Assembly: GCA_964559125.1 (NCBI GenBank) | Contig: CAZLGW010000005.1 | Location: forward strand, 124,001-188,000 | Reading direction: 5' to 3' | Length of the DNA: 64,000 nucleotides | Origin: Ravibacter sp964559125 | GTDB lineage: Bacteria; Bacteroidota; Bacteroidia; Cytophagales; Spirosomataceae | Part shown: positions 17,335-26,771 of the stretch, piece after piece | Position numbering within the stretch: the first letter of the stretch is position 1 | Layout of the letters: every line of letters begins with the position of its first letter | Program-made: the position numbers and the translations under genes | Notes under the pieces: generated by a model | Told to the model about the DNA's origin: nothing | Seen by the model: only the letters and a program-made list of their open reading frames with translations | Database searches by the model: none

Positions 17335-18051
17335 ATGGAGACAGATTTTAAGAGCAGGACACTGGTGGATTGGGTGGAAAGCAGGATCATACAGGAGATC
17401 CGCGACAACCAACTGGGTTCGGGGGCAGAGATGCTGAACGAAAAGGAGCTTTCGGAGAAATACGATGTAGGAAGAAATGTCGTAAGGGAGGCTTTGAGCC
17501 GTTTGCGTATGCTGGGAATCATTGAAAGCCGCAAAAAAAGAGGGATTGTGGTGTCGCAGCCCAATGTCATGTTCAGTTTTAAAAAGGTTGTAAACCCTTT
17601 TATGCTAAGCAGGGAGACGATCATCGACTTGCTGGGTATGCGGGTCTCACTGGAGATAGGCTGTGCAAAAATGATCATTCATAATATCACAGATGAGGAT
17701 ATAGAGGAGTTGAAAACAATAGTGGCCCGGGAGAGCACGATAGACAGTCTGAAGGTGGATATAGAGATGGAGAGGGCTTTCCATTCGAAGCTTTACCGGA
17801 TATCGAAGAACAGGGTAATGCTGGATTTCCTGGATACCCTGCTGCCGGTGTTTAAATACGTGAACGAGAATTACGATGACTTCGACCTCTTCAACCGGGA
17901 GCGACGCGGCAAAGGAAGGTTTATCAGGCACAAGGACATTATTCCCTACCTGGAGGCAAGGGATGTGGAAGGTTACCAGAAAGCAATGGAGGATCACCTG
18001 GTCGCTTATATCGACTACATCAATCATTCTCATCTGGGACGCAATAAATAA
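17335..18051 (+). CDS. FadR-subfamily GntR transcriptional regulator
   Basis: The 238-residue protein has an N-terminal winged helix (MLNEKELSEKYDVGRNVVREALSRL, about residues 30-75) and a C-terminal all-helical FCD ligand domain with metal-binding His candidates (ERAFHSKLY, MEDHLVAYI). FCD regulators sense sugar acids, sialic acid and similar carboxylates. It lies 17 bases upstream of the aldolase gene on the same strand and is the likely regulator of the aldolase / sialidase-like / SusCD genes, responding to a 2-keto sugar acid or its precursor. Confidence 0.92.
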   Translation: METDFKSRTLVDWVESRIIQEIRDNQLGSGAEMLNEKELSEKYDVGRNVVREALSRLRMLGIIESRKKRGIVVSQPNVMFSFKKVVNPFMLSRETIIDLLGMRVSLEIGCAKMIIHNITDEDIEELKTIVARESTIDSLKVDIEMERAFHSKLYRISKNRVMLDFLDTLLPVFKYVNENYDDFDLFNRERRGKGRFIRHKDIIPYLEARDVEGYQKAMEDHLVAYIDYINHSHLGRNK

Positions 18052-18068
18052 CGACAGATAACTCGGAC

Positions 18069-19010
18069 ATGCAACATTTCAAAAAGCTTGAAGGCTTAAT
18101 TACGGCTGTTTTTACGCCATTCCGTGAGGATGGTTCGGTTAACCCGGATATCATACCGGAATATGCATCTATGCTCAGGCGCCGGGGAATCTCGGGCGTG
18201 TTTGTAAACGGTTCCTCCGGAGAAGGGGTTTTGATGAGCAACCCTGAAAGGATGAAAATGGCCGAAGCCTGGAAGGCGCAGGCAGGCGCAGATCTGCCTT
18301 TGATAGTGCATGTAGGAAGTACGAGCGTGGAGATGAGCAGGGAACTGGCTGCCCATGCGGCAGAGATAGGGGCTGATGCGATAGCGTGTATGGCGCCGCC
18401 TTTCCTGTCGACATCCGACGTAGACGTGATGACGGACTATTGCAGGCAGGTAGCTGCGAGCGCATCATACCTGCCTTTTTACTATTATCATCTGCCGGTG
18501 GCGACAGGGGCGCACCTGAAGGTACACAAGCTGTTGCAGAAAGGAAGCGCGGTTATTCCCAACCTGGCCGGGGTCAAATACACTTATACCGATTTTATGG
18601 ATATGCACCAGTGTATTGCCCTGGAAAACGGCCGTTTCGATGTTCTTCACGGTCATGATGAAATCCTGCTAAACGGCCTGGTTCTCGGTATTAAGGGAGG
18701 AATCGGGACTACTTACAATTTTGCTCCGGAGGTGTATACGGCTATTATGGAAACTTATGCTCAGAATGACCTCGAAGCGGCCCGCCGGCACCAGCGCGTT
18801 TCTATAAAGCTGATAGATATTATGCTGAAATATGTGAACGCCATTGTCGGAGGGAAGGCGATCCTGAAGCTGGCCGGGATAGACTGCGGACCGTGCAGGA
18901 CTCCGTTGCGGAATCTCAGCAGTAAAGAGATGCAGTTGCTCGAAGAGGAGCTGAAAGAAGCCGGGCTTTTTGAGCTGCTGACCGGTCAATATGAAACAGT
19001 ACAGTCGTGA
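18069..19010 (+). CDS. N-acetylneuraminate lyase / DHDPS-family aldolase
   Basis: A 313-residue class I aldolase of the DapA/NanA superfamily. The pyruvate-binding loop is GSSGEG (about 48-53), the tyrosine is in PFYYYHLP (about 136-143), and the Schiff-base lysine is Lys170 in LAGVKYTYTDF. The YYYHLP form with the GVKYTYTD loop favours the N-acetylneuraminate lyase branch over dihydrodipicolinate synthase. It would cleave a 2-keto-3-deoxy sugar acid to pyruvate plus an aldose in the cytoplasm. No epimerase (nanE), kinase or sialic transporter lies nearby, so the substrate may not be Neu5Ac. Confidence 0.85.
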   Translation: MQHFKKLEGLITAVFTPFREDGSVNPDIIPEYASMLRRRGISGVFVNGSSGEGVLMSNPERMKMAEAWKAQAGADLPLIVHVGSTSVEMSRELAAHAAEIGADAIACMAPPFLSTSDVDVMTDYCRQVAASASYLPFYYYHLPVATGAHLKVHKLLQKGSAVIPNLAGVKYTYTDFMDMHQCIALENGRFDVLHGHDEILLNGLVLGIKGGIGTTYNFAPEVYTAIMETYAQNDLEAARRHQRVSIKLIDIMLKYVNAIVGGKAILKLAGIDCGPCRTPLRNLSSKEMQLLEEELKEAGLFELLTGQYETVQS

Positions 19011-19038
19011 AAAGCGCCAACTCAAATAAACGATACCT

Positions 19039-21111
19039 ATGATAAAATTTACCAGACAGAAAATAACCCTTACAGGTTTCCTGATCGTACTGTTTTCCGG
19101 CTTTGGTGACCTCTCTGCTCAAACAGTCGACGGGATGCAGATCAGGAAGATATGGGATAGCGCACAGCATAGCGCTTTCACCGATCTGCTCTACTTCAAA
19201 GGCGCTTTTTACTGTTCTTTCCGGGAAGGGACGGGCCATATTCCCGGTACCACGAGTGGTGACGGAACCGTCAGGATCCTGCGTTCGACTGACGGCAGTA
19301 ATTGGACCAGCGTGGCAGACCTTAGAAAAGAAGGGATAGACCTCCGTGACCCTAAGCTTTCTATTACGCCAAAAGGCACGATTATGGTGATCATGGGAGG
19401 TTCTATTTACCGAAACGGAAAGCTGGAAGGGCGGAAACCCCAGGTATCGTTTTCGGATAAGAAAGGCGGAAACTTCTCCATACCGGAAGAAGTTAAGGTC
19501 GACCCCTCCATTGTATCGTGGGGAGATTGGCTCTGGCGGGTTACCTGGCATGATGGCGTTGGTTATACCATTGATTATCAGATTGGCCCGGAAGAGAGAA
19601 GGGGGCCTACCGCAATGTACCTGCTTAAAACCAGGGATGGCAGAAGCTTTGAAAAAGTATCTAAAATAGACCTGGACGGTTTTCCTAACGAAGCGACGAT
19701 ACGATTTGACAAAAACGGGACCATGCATGTGATCATTCGCAGAGAAACTGCCGACCAAATGGGTGTGCTGGCCCGAAGCAATGCGCCGTTTACCACCTGG
19801 GAATACAGTAAAATGGATGTACGCCTCGGCGGCCCCAATTTTGTTTTCACGGATAGTCAGAAAATGATCATGGGGACAAGGGTCTATGAAGGCGACGTTT
19901 ATACGGCTTTGTTTTTGGGGAATCCGGATGGCAAATTCCGGAAAGTTCTGAGCTTCCCTTCTTCCGGGGATAACAGCTATCCGGGCATGGTCATACTCGA
20001 TGGCAATCTTTGGGTATCTTATTATTCCTCGCATGAAGGTAAAAGCTCGATCTATATTTCGCGTATCCCCTTATCCTACTTTGACAATGCGGACGCTGAA
20101 CCGGAGTTGCTTCCGTCAGTCAAGATATGGGACAAGGCAAACCATAGCGCTTTTACCGATCTAATCTGGTACAAGGATCAGTTTTTATGCGCTTTTCGGG
20201 AAGGAGAAGGACATTCGCCGGTTCACGCAGCGCCCGGCGAGAATGCGGATGGGCGTATCCGGATCATCCAGTCTCCTGACGGTGTAAAATGGACAGATCT
20301 TGCCGTGATAAAGGAGGTAGGTATCGATCTCCGGGACCCTAAGTTGTCTGTTATGCCCGACGGAAGGCTCATGGTGACGTGCGGCGGGTCGGACTACGAC
20401 GGAAAAAACCTGGTGGAATGGCATACCAGGGTCCTGTTTTCAGAAGACGGATCAAAATGGACAAAGCCCATGAGGGTTCGCGGTATCCCGGGTAACAACT
20501 GGTTTTTCAGGATTACCTGGAAGGACGGTACAGGGTATGTCGCAGCCAATATCTGCAAAACAGATCCGTCCAGTGGAAAAGTAGATACTAAGAATCGTAA
20601 ACTGATCTTGTATAGTACAAAGGACGGTATTAACTATGATCAGGTCAGTGATAACTTTAACCCTACCGCTGAAGGCTGCGAAGCGACGATACGTTTCAGG
20701 GAAGACAACAGCATGGTAATGGTGATCAGGAACGCAGGCGGTATCTCGCTCTCCGGGTTTCTTGCATTTTCTCCGGCACCTTACAATAAGTTCTCCCTTG
20801 TTCCGATAGACCATTCGATGGGTGGACCTAACCTGCTGCCCCTTGACGGTGACAGGTGGCTCGTGGGAACCAGGGAGCTGGAGATGCAGCGCCCCGGTTC
20901 ACGGGAGGGAACAGCCACGGTGCTGTTGTCAGTTGACTCTAAAGGTATTTTTAAGCGCCTGTATGAATTGCCGTCAGGAGGAGATACGAGCTATCCTGGC
21001 TTCGTCCTGAAAGACGGCAAGCTTTGGATGTCCTACTATTCGAGCCATGAGGGGAAATCCGCCATCTACCTGTCGGTGATTCCGTGGAAAGATCTGGAAA
21101 GTAAGTTGTAA
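19039..21111 (+). CDS. Secreted sialidase-like protein with two tandem homologous halves
   Basis: A 690-residue exported protein (signal ending GDLSAQ) built from two homologous units offset by about 325 residues. Each unit has HSAFTDL, FREGxGH, IDLRDPKLS, an Asp-box such as STDGSNW or SPDGVKW, EATIRF, GGPN and SYYSSHEGKS near its end. Asp-boxes and the FREG arginine motif put it in the sialidase-like beta-propeller superfamily, often annotated exo-alpha-sialidase. The true substrate is uncertain. It lies between the aldolase and SusC genes and presumably releases or binds the glycan they use. Confidence 0.8.
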   Translation: MIKFTRQKITLTGFLIVLFSGFGDLSAQTVDGMQIRKIWDSAQHSAFTDLLYFKGAFYCSFREGTGHIPGTTSGDGTVRILRSTDGSNWTSVADLRKEGIDLRDPKLSITPKGTIMVIMGGSIYRNGKLEGRKPQVSFSDKKGGNFSIPEEVKVDPSIVSWGDWLWRVTWHDGVGYTIDYQIGPEERRGPTAMYLLKTRDGRSFEKVSKIDLDGFPNEATIRFDKNGTMHVIIRRETADQMGVLARSNAPFTTWEYSKMDVRLGGPNFVFTDSQKMIMGTRVYEGDVYTALFLGNPDGKFRKVLSFPSSGDNSYPGMVILDGNLWVSYYSSHEGKSSIYISRIPLSYFDNADAEPELLPSVKIWDKANHSAFTDLIWYKDQFLCAFREGEGHSPVHAAPGENADGRIRIIQSPDGVKWTDLAVIKEVGIDLRDPKLSVMPDGRLMVTCGGSDYDGKNLVEWHTRVLFSEDGSKWTKPMRVRGIPGNNWFFRITWKDGTGYVAANICKTDPSSGKVDTKNRKLILYSTKDGINYDQVSDNFNPTAEGCEATIRFREDNSMVMVIRNAGGISLSGFLAFSPAPYNKFSLVPIDHSMGGPNLLPLDGDRWLVGTRELEMQRPGSREGTATVLLSVDSKGIFKRLYELPSGGDTSYPGFVLKDGKLWMSYYSSHEGKSAIYLSVIPWKDLESKL

Positions 21112-21155
21112 AACGCTACCCCTTGCCTATGAACGAAATCAGATATAAATAAAAA

Positions 21156-21179
21156 AAGGAGCTGCGCCAACAGCTCCTT
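21156..21179. other. Hairpin in the leader of the first SusC gene
   Basis: A 9-bp perfect stem (AAGGAGCTG / CAGCTCCTT) with a 6-base loop lies 49 bases before susC. The T run needed for intrinsic termination is on the minus strand only (complement of the A run at 21151-21157). On the plus strand it may be a processing site or attenuator between the sialidase-like and SusC genes. Confidence 0.5.
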
Positions 21180-21228
21180 CACTAAAACCCGTAAAACGAA
21201 GTCTTATAATTTACTAATCGCCAAAATT

Positions 21229-24200
21229 ATGAAAAAAACAATACCGGCTGCTACCGGCAGGCTTCATTCGCGTCTGCCAAAGGCCATCGGGATTATCTTG
21301 CTCTTCTGCCTGTTTCAAACGGCACCAACGGACGGCCGGGCGGAAATACCGGTTTCCGTTGCCCAGAGCCAGAGAGAAATCACCGGAAGAGTGGTCAATG
21401 CCGAGAGCGGCGAACCGCTCCCTGGTGTAAACATTGTAGAAAAAGGTACTACTAACGGAACAGTAACCGACGCCAGAGGAAGCTTCAGTTTGAATGTTTC
21501 CGGGGATGCGGTGCTTATCTTCTCCTTCATCGGGTTTGTCACACAAGAAATTCCCGTAGGTAACCGCACTGTTATCGATATCCTGATGACAGAAGACACC
21601 AAGAGCCTGGGAGAGCTGACAGTGATCGGTTACGGAACGCAAAAGAGCACCCAGGTCACGAGCTCCATTTCGAAGGTGAAAGCTTCGGATATCGATGAAC
21701 GGCCAATCAGCAGGATCGACCAGGCAATGGCCGGGAAGCTGGCCGGTGTGCAGGTACAGGAAGTGAGCGGTGCCCCCGGAAGGGGCCTTGCCGTGAAGGT
21801 AAGGGGAGTGGGTTCTATCAATAATTCTACGGCACCTTTGTATGTCGTAGACGGCTACCCGATCAACAGCGGGCTCGATAATATCAATCCCAACGATATC
21901 GAATCGATTGAAGTACTGAAAGATGCGGCTTCCGCGGCTATCTACGGGTCGAGGGGCTCCAATGGCGTGGTGCTCATTACTACCAGATCAGGAAAAACCG
22001 GGAAACCGGTCCTCCAGCTGGACACCTACTACGGTATCCAGGAAAGGTTCAGCAAAGTGGATGTGCTCAACCGGGACGAATACATCGAATTTGCCATCGA
22101 GGAGCGGAACAACACCTGGATGTTACAGGGAGGGAAGGCAGACGACCCGAACTCGGTAAGATCCAATGCCAATTACTGGATCGACCCGTTGTGGCTTACC
22201 GACCCGAAATCTTTCCCGGATCACGACTGGCAGGAGCTGATTTCACGATCGGCGCCGGTACAGAACTACCAACTGTCGGCCTCAGGCGCCAATGAATCGG
22301 TCAGCTACTTCGTTTCGGGAAATTATTTTGACCAGAAAGGGATCATTTTAGGCTCCGACTATAAAAGGCTGGCTTTCCGCGCCAATGTGGAAACCAAACT
22401 GGGGAAGAACGTGAATATAGGTCTGAATTTATCAGCCACTTCTATGGACCGGAACGATTCGGATGGGGACGGGAACCAGGGACCGGTAAGCCGTTCGGCC
22501 AGGGTGGCCCCTATTGTCGGCCTTGAACAGCAGACACAGAAAGGCGGATACTATCCTTACCACGCTGCGTTCTATCTGAACCCCATAGCGCTGGCCACTG
22601 AATTGACCAATAAGATCAATAGCAGGAATATCCGGGCAAATATGTACGCTACGATCCGGGTAGCACCGGGTCTGAACTTCAGAACATCGTTTGGAGGAGA
22701 TTACCTGTCTAACCTTACCCAGTTTTTTAAGCCCGACAACATCAACCGGGGAGTAGGACATGTGGGAAATGTATCTACCGCTACCAGGGAAAACCTGCTT
22801 AATGAAAACACACTTACGTATGATCTGAATAAGCAGGACTGGAGTTTTAATGCGCTTGCGGGGTTTACCTACCAGCAGGACAAGCTGGTTAACACAAGCC
22901 TGGCTAAGGCGGGGTTCCCGGACGATGAGATTACTACGCTCAATATGGGGACTATCCTGCAAAGTGGATCTTCCAGCGCTACCGAGTGGGCATTGTTGTC
23001 GTTTCTTGGAAGGATCAATACCTCTTTTAAGGATAAATACCTGTTCTCGGCCAGCATAAGGAGAGACGGCAGCTCCCGGTTTGGAGCCGATAACAAGTGG
23101 GGGTGGTTCCCCGCTGCATCGGTAGGATGGAGACTTTCGGAGGAGCAATTTATGCAGGATATCAAGGCTGTAAGCGAGCTGAAGCTCAGGGCAAGCTACG
23201 GTGTGGCAGGAAACAATAATATCGGGGATTATGCTTCCATAGGTACGCTTGCCGGGTTGAATTATGTGTTGGGAGCAAGCCAGGGCGTAGTATCGGGTTT
23301 TGGCCCGGGCTCGTTCAGTAACAGGATGCTGGGATGGGAAAGAACCTACACTTTTGACGCCGGCCTCGACCTGGGATTATTAAACAACCGGGTAAGTGTT
23401 TCCCTCGACTACTATATTTCAGATACACGGGATCTGTTGCTGAATGTCCCGATTCCGGCCGTATCGGGATTCTCTTCTACATTGATGAATATCGGCGCTA
23501 TCCGTAATACAGGTCTTGAGGCAGAGCTGACCACTCTCAACACGACCGGGGCCCTTAAATGGACTTCATCGTTTAATATATCGCACAATCGGAACAAAGT
23601 CCTTGAACTTGGCCCGGGCGGCGCTCCCATATACACCACCGGAGATGGATTTACGACCATTACGAAGATCGGCGAGCCGATAGGAAGCTATTTTGCTTTT
23701 GTCCAGGACGGCGTATTCCGGGATCAGAATGATCTGGACACACATCCTCACTACAGGGTTCAGAATGTAGGAGATATTAAGTACAAGGATGTCAACGGCG
23801 ACGGTGTCATCAACGAAGACGACCGGACGATCGTGGGTAGCAATCATCCGAAGGTGTTCTGGGGAATGCAGCATTCGTTCGCCTATAAAGGATTTGACCT
23901 GACGTTGTTTGCGGACGGTCAATGGGGAAATAAGCTTCTCAATGCGGCGATCGGGCAGCATGGTCAGTCTAGGGGTAACGTGGATGGCTACTGGCGGGAG
24001 CGCTGGCGTTCGCCCGAGGATCCGGGAAACGGATGGGTACCCAGGGCGGCGGTGACTGCCAATCTTACTACTCCTTCTACCTTCTGGATCAGGAGCGCAG
24101 CTTTCGTGAGACTCCGGACCGTATCCCTCGGATATAAGATCCCGGAAGGCATGATTGAGAAAATCCCTGGAATTACAGCCCTTCGTATCTATACGAGTGT

Positions 24201-24345
24201 GGACAATGTATGGATGCATGACCACTACTACAGAAATCCCCAGACAGGTACATGGTCAAACGGAAATACAAGACCCGGAGTGGATTTCGACGCGACTTAT
24301 CCGCTCGCCAGAACATATACTTTAGGCCTAAACATTAAATTCTGA
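21229..24345 (+). CDS. SusC/RagA-family TonB-dependent outer-membrane transporter
   Basis: The 1038-residue protein begins with a long signal peptide and a carboxypeptidase-like regulatory domain (REITGRVVNAESGEPLPGVN, about 45-125). A TonB plug follows (VIGYGTQKSTQVTSSISKV, then YGSRGSNGVVLITTR) and a large beta-barrel ending in a strand with a terminal Phe. It has no N-terminal STN signalling domain, which fits the absence of a sigma/FecR pair here and regulation by the nearby GntR protein. It imports oligosaccharides together with the SusD protein encoded 7 bases downstream. Confidence 0.96.
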   Translation: MKKTIPAATGRLHSRLPKAIGIILLFCLFQTAPTDGRAEIPVSVAQSQREITGRVVNAESGEPLPGVNIVEKGTTNGTVTDARGSFSLNVSGDAVLIFSFIGFVTQEIPVGNRTVIDILMTEDTKSLGELTVIGYGTQKSTQVTSSISKVKASDIDERPISRIDQAMAGKLAGVQVQEVSGAPGRGLAVKVRGVGSINNSTAPLYVVDGYPINSGLDNINPNDIESIEVLKDAASAAIYGSRGSNGVVLITTRSGKTGKPVLQLDTYYGIQERFSKVDVLNRDEYIEFAIEERNNTWMLQGGKADDPNSVRSNANYWIDPLWLTDPKSFPDHDWQELISRSAPVQNYQLSASGANESVSYFVSGNYFDQKGIILGSDYKRLAFRANVETKLGKNVNIGLNLSATSMDRNDSDGDGNQGPVSRSARVAPIVGLEQQTQKGGYYPYHAAFYLNPIALATELTNKINSRNIRANMYATIRVAPGLNFRTSFGGDYLSNLTQFFKPDNINRGVGHVGNVSTATRENLLNENTLTYDLNKQDWSFNALAGFTYQQDKLVNTSLAKAGFPDDEITTLNMGTILQSGSSSATEWALLSFLGRINTSFKDKYLFSASIRRDGSSRFGADNKWGWFPAASVGWRLSEEQFMQDIKAVSELKLRASYGVAGNNNIGDYASIGTLAGLNYVLGASQGVVSGFGPGSFSNRMLGWERTYTFDAGLDLGLLNNRVSVSLDYYISDTRDLLLNVPIPAVSGFSSTLMNIGAIRNTGLEAELTTLNTTGALKWTSSFNISHNRNKVLELGPGGAPIYTTGDGFTTITKIGEPIGSYFAFVQDGVFRDQNDLDTHPHYRVQNVGDIKYKDVNGDGVINEDDRTIVGSNHPKVFWGMQHSFAYKGFDLTLFADGQWGNKLLNAAIGQHGQSRGNVDGYWRERWRSPEDPGNGWVPRAAVTANLTTPSTFWIRSAAFVRLRTVSLGYKIPEGMIEKIPGITALRIYTSVDNVWMHDHYYRNPQTGTWSNGNTRPGVDFDATYPLARTYTLGLNIKF

Positions 24346-24352
24346 GATAGCC

Positions 24353-25831
24353 ATGGTACATAAAATATATATTTTCCTGTTTGCCGTCGTATTAACGGCA
24401 GGCTGTAACCAGCTCGATCTGGTCCCGGTCTCATCAAAGAGTGTGGAAGGTTTCTATAAGACGGAAACCCATTTCGATCAGGCAGCAATCGCCTTGTATA
24501 GCGGATTACGGAGTGTATGGGTGACTTCCCAGGCGTCTTATATGCTGACCGAGTCCAGGAGCGACAATACTTTCCAGGGAACCGCCTACGACGACGGGCC
24601 GATCAGTCGTTTCCAGGAGACTTCTATTTTGCCTGTATTGAATTCTACCTGGTCGACCTACTATACCAATATCAATCGTTGTAACCGCATTCTGGAGCAG
24701 ATCGACAACATAGAAATGAGCACAGATAAAAGAAACCAGTATGCCGGTGAGGCCAGGTTTGCACGCGCCGTGTTGTATTTCGACCTGGTCCGTTTCTTTG
24801 GTGGTGTGCCGCTGGTAACCACTTCTCTCTCGATCAGCGAAAGCCAGACTGTACCCAGGGCCTCGGTTGAACAGGTATACGACCTGATCGTAAGCGACCT
24901 TAAAGCAGCTTCAGATTTGCTGCCGGCAGCATACGACAACGCAAACAAAGGTAGGGCCACCAAATGGGCGGCAAAAGGCTACCTGGGTAAAGTGTACATC
25001 TTCAGAAGTGGGTATCCCCTGAAGAAGGATGAATGGGGATTGGCCAGGGATACCTTTAAGGAACTGATCGACTCGGGGCAATTTGAGTTTTTTGCGAGCT
25101 ATGAAGATATCTACAGGTTCGAGAAGGAAGGAGGCAAGCAGCAGGTTTTTTCGATTCAGTTCAAGGCCGGGGTCAGCGGGCACGGGAATCCTTTCCCTAC
25201 CCGGAATGCGTCAAACGACATCGCGCCCGTCTCCGAAGCGCAGGGTGGATTATCTTTTGGCGGAAGCCCTTTCAACCTTTTTCTCTCCGAAGACCTGGTG
25301 GATAGCTTCGAAGAAGGCGACCTCCGGAAGGATGTAGCAATCAGGTCGTCGTGGCTCCATAAGTCGGGAGAGATCATTACCACCTTACCTACCTGTCGCA
25401 AATACCAGAATGGCCCGGTAGTAGCCGCAAACGACTGGGATGTCGACTGGATCGCGCTGAGCTACACCGACGTGCTCATGATGTATGCGGAAGCGCTCAA
25501 TGAGCTGGGGTATTCTCCCGACGGAGAGGCATTCCGGATATTGAACCAGGTCAGGGAAAGGGCAGGACTGGCGTCGAAAACCGCTGCCGACGTTCCCGAC
25601 CAACAGGCCTACAGGCTCTGGATGGAAAATGAGAGGAGGCACGAGCTATGCTTCGAAAACCTCAGGTGGTTTGACCTCGTACGCACGGATCGCGCACTGG
25701 ATGTAATGAAGGCTTTTCTCGGGAAATACGGAATGAGCGCCAACATAAAAAACAGAGATCAGTACCTGTATCCCATACCACAGCCGGTAAGAGATGTTAC
25801 CCCGCATATCGATCAAAACCAGGGTTATTAA
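24353..25831 (+). CDS. SusD/RagB-family surface glycan-binding lipoprotein
   Basis: The 492-residue protein has a lipobox LTAGC (Cys18). SusD features include DLVPVSSKSVEGFYKTE near the start, a TPR-like helical core (ARAVLYFDLVRFFGGVPLV), and the C-terminal NERRHELCFENLRWFDLVR segment ending with YLYPIPQ and NQGY. It caps the SusC transporter and captures glycan. It is co-transcribed with the upstream susC. Confidence 0.96.
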   Translation: MVHKIYIFLFAVVLTAGCNQLDLVPVSSKSVEGFYKTETHFDQAAIALYSGLRSVWVTSQASYMLTESRSDNTFQGTAYDDGPISRFQETSILPVLNSTWSTYYTNINRCNRILEQIDNIEMSTDKRNQYAGEARFARAVLYFDLVRFFGGVPLVTTSLSISESQTVPRASVEQVYDLIVSDLKAASDLLPAAYDNANKGRATKWAAKGYLGKVYIFRSGYPLKKDEWGLARDTFKELIDSGQFEFFASYEDIYRFEKEGGKQQVFSIQFKAGVSGHGNPFPTRNASNDIAPVSEAQGGLSFGGSPFNLFLSEDLVDSFEEGDLRKDVAIRSSWLHKSGEIITTLPTCRKYQNGPVVAANDWDVDWIALSYTDVLMMYAEALNELGYSPDGEAFRILNQVRERAGLASKTAADVPDQQAYRLWMENERRHELCFENLRWFDLVRTDRALDVMKAFLGKYGMSANIKNRDQYLYPIPQPVRDVTPHIDQNQGY

Positions 25832-25869
25832 CCCAGGTATCAGACAAACTTACTATTCGTATTAAGCCC

Positions 25870-25910
25870 GCAGGGACGGTACATCAGCGAGTCGGATGTT
25901 ACGTCCCTGC
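25870..25910. repeat. Intergenic inverted repeat between convergent SusD and aldolase genes
   Basis: GCAGGGACGGTA at 25870-25881 pairs with TACGTCCCTGC at 25900-25910, with one bulged base and an 18-base loop. There is no T run. It lies between convergent genes and resembles the other palindromic units in this window. Confidence 0.55.
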
Positions 25911-25927
25911 CGAGATTTCAGCGCTAC

Positions 25928-26578
25928 TCACTCTTCCCGTAACTCCCTCACCAGGGAGCTGAATTCCCTGAAATGTCTTGTCAGCCCTTCCCAATCCTCT
26001 TGCCTGATCAGCTCCTTGTCAAACAGCGGGCCGCCTATGCCATAGGCAACAGCGCCTGCCTTGTGAAAACCGGGGATAGTCTCAAGCGATACTCCGCCGG
26101 TAGGCATCAGCTTAATGTCGCTGAGCGGCGCCAGCACGTCTTTGAAATAGCCGGCACCAAGAGACGTCGCCGGGAATACCTTTACAAGAGAAGCTCCGAG
26201 ATGCCAGGCACGGTAAATTTCAGTAGGTGTATAGGCGCCCGGGAAAACCGGTATGTCCAGGTGTACGCATTCTTTAATGACCTGCTCGTCCAGGATGGGC
26301 GTCACAATGAACGTGGCTCCCGCTTTCAGCGCCGATTCGAGATCATACAGGTCTTTCACCGTTCCGGCTCCGATGTTTAACCGGTCGCCATACCGGCTGT
26401 TCAGCGTTTCAATTATGGAAGTGGCCCCGGGTGTATTCATCGTAATTTCCAGCGTGGTAAGCCCGGCAGCCTGGTACCCGGGCAATAACTGGTAAATGGA
26501 TGCAGGATCAATATTCCTGAGAATACCCACGATCGGCGCCTGCTCAAAAAGGGACCATGAAAAGGTTTGCGATTTCAT
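25928..26578 (-). CDS. KDPG/KHG-type 2-keto-3-deoxy acid aldolase
   Basis: A 216-residue Eda-type aldolase. The catalytic Glu is in LEITMNTPG (about residues 45-52), the glycine-rich NIGAGTV and IVTPILD strands follow, and the Schiff-base Lys is in SLVKVFPA (about 135). MPTGGVSLE forms the phosphate-binding end. It cleaves 2-keto-3-deoxy-6-phosphogluconate or a close analogue to pyruvate and an aldehyde. It is convergent with susD. A second 2-keto acid aldolase beside the NanA-type enzyme suggests that acidic, oxidised sugars are a product of this island. Confidence 0.9.
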   Translation of the reverse strand: MKSQTFSWSLFEQAPIVGILRNIDPASIYQLLPGYQAAGLTTLEITMNTPGATSIIETLNSRYGDRLNIGAGTVKDLYDLESALKAGATFIVTPILDEQVIKECVHLDIPVFPGAYTPTEIYRAWHLGASLVKVFPATSLGAGYFKDVLAPLSDIKLMPTGGVSLETIPGFHKAGAVAYGIGGPLFDKELIRQEDWEGLTRHFREFSSLVRELREE

Positions 26579-26771
26579 TATGTATAAAAGCTGTCAGCCG
26601 ATTTCTGATCGCTCATGGCTATTTGCTGAACTGATTAGGAAAAGAACGGGATAATGTTAATATTTATCGAAGCTACTGCAAATAACGGGAAGATTTTGAA
26701 AAATATCAGACCTTTAAAAGTAGGAATATAAAGTGAAATCGTGTAGGAGCCAGGGATTAAAGGACATTTTT

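Noticed and set aside
18916..20034. A 372-codon open frame on the minus strand
   Set aside because: It is antisense to the aldolase and the sialidase-like gene, which both show conserved motifs.
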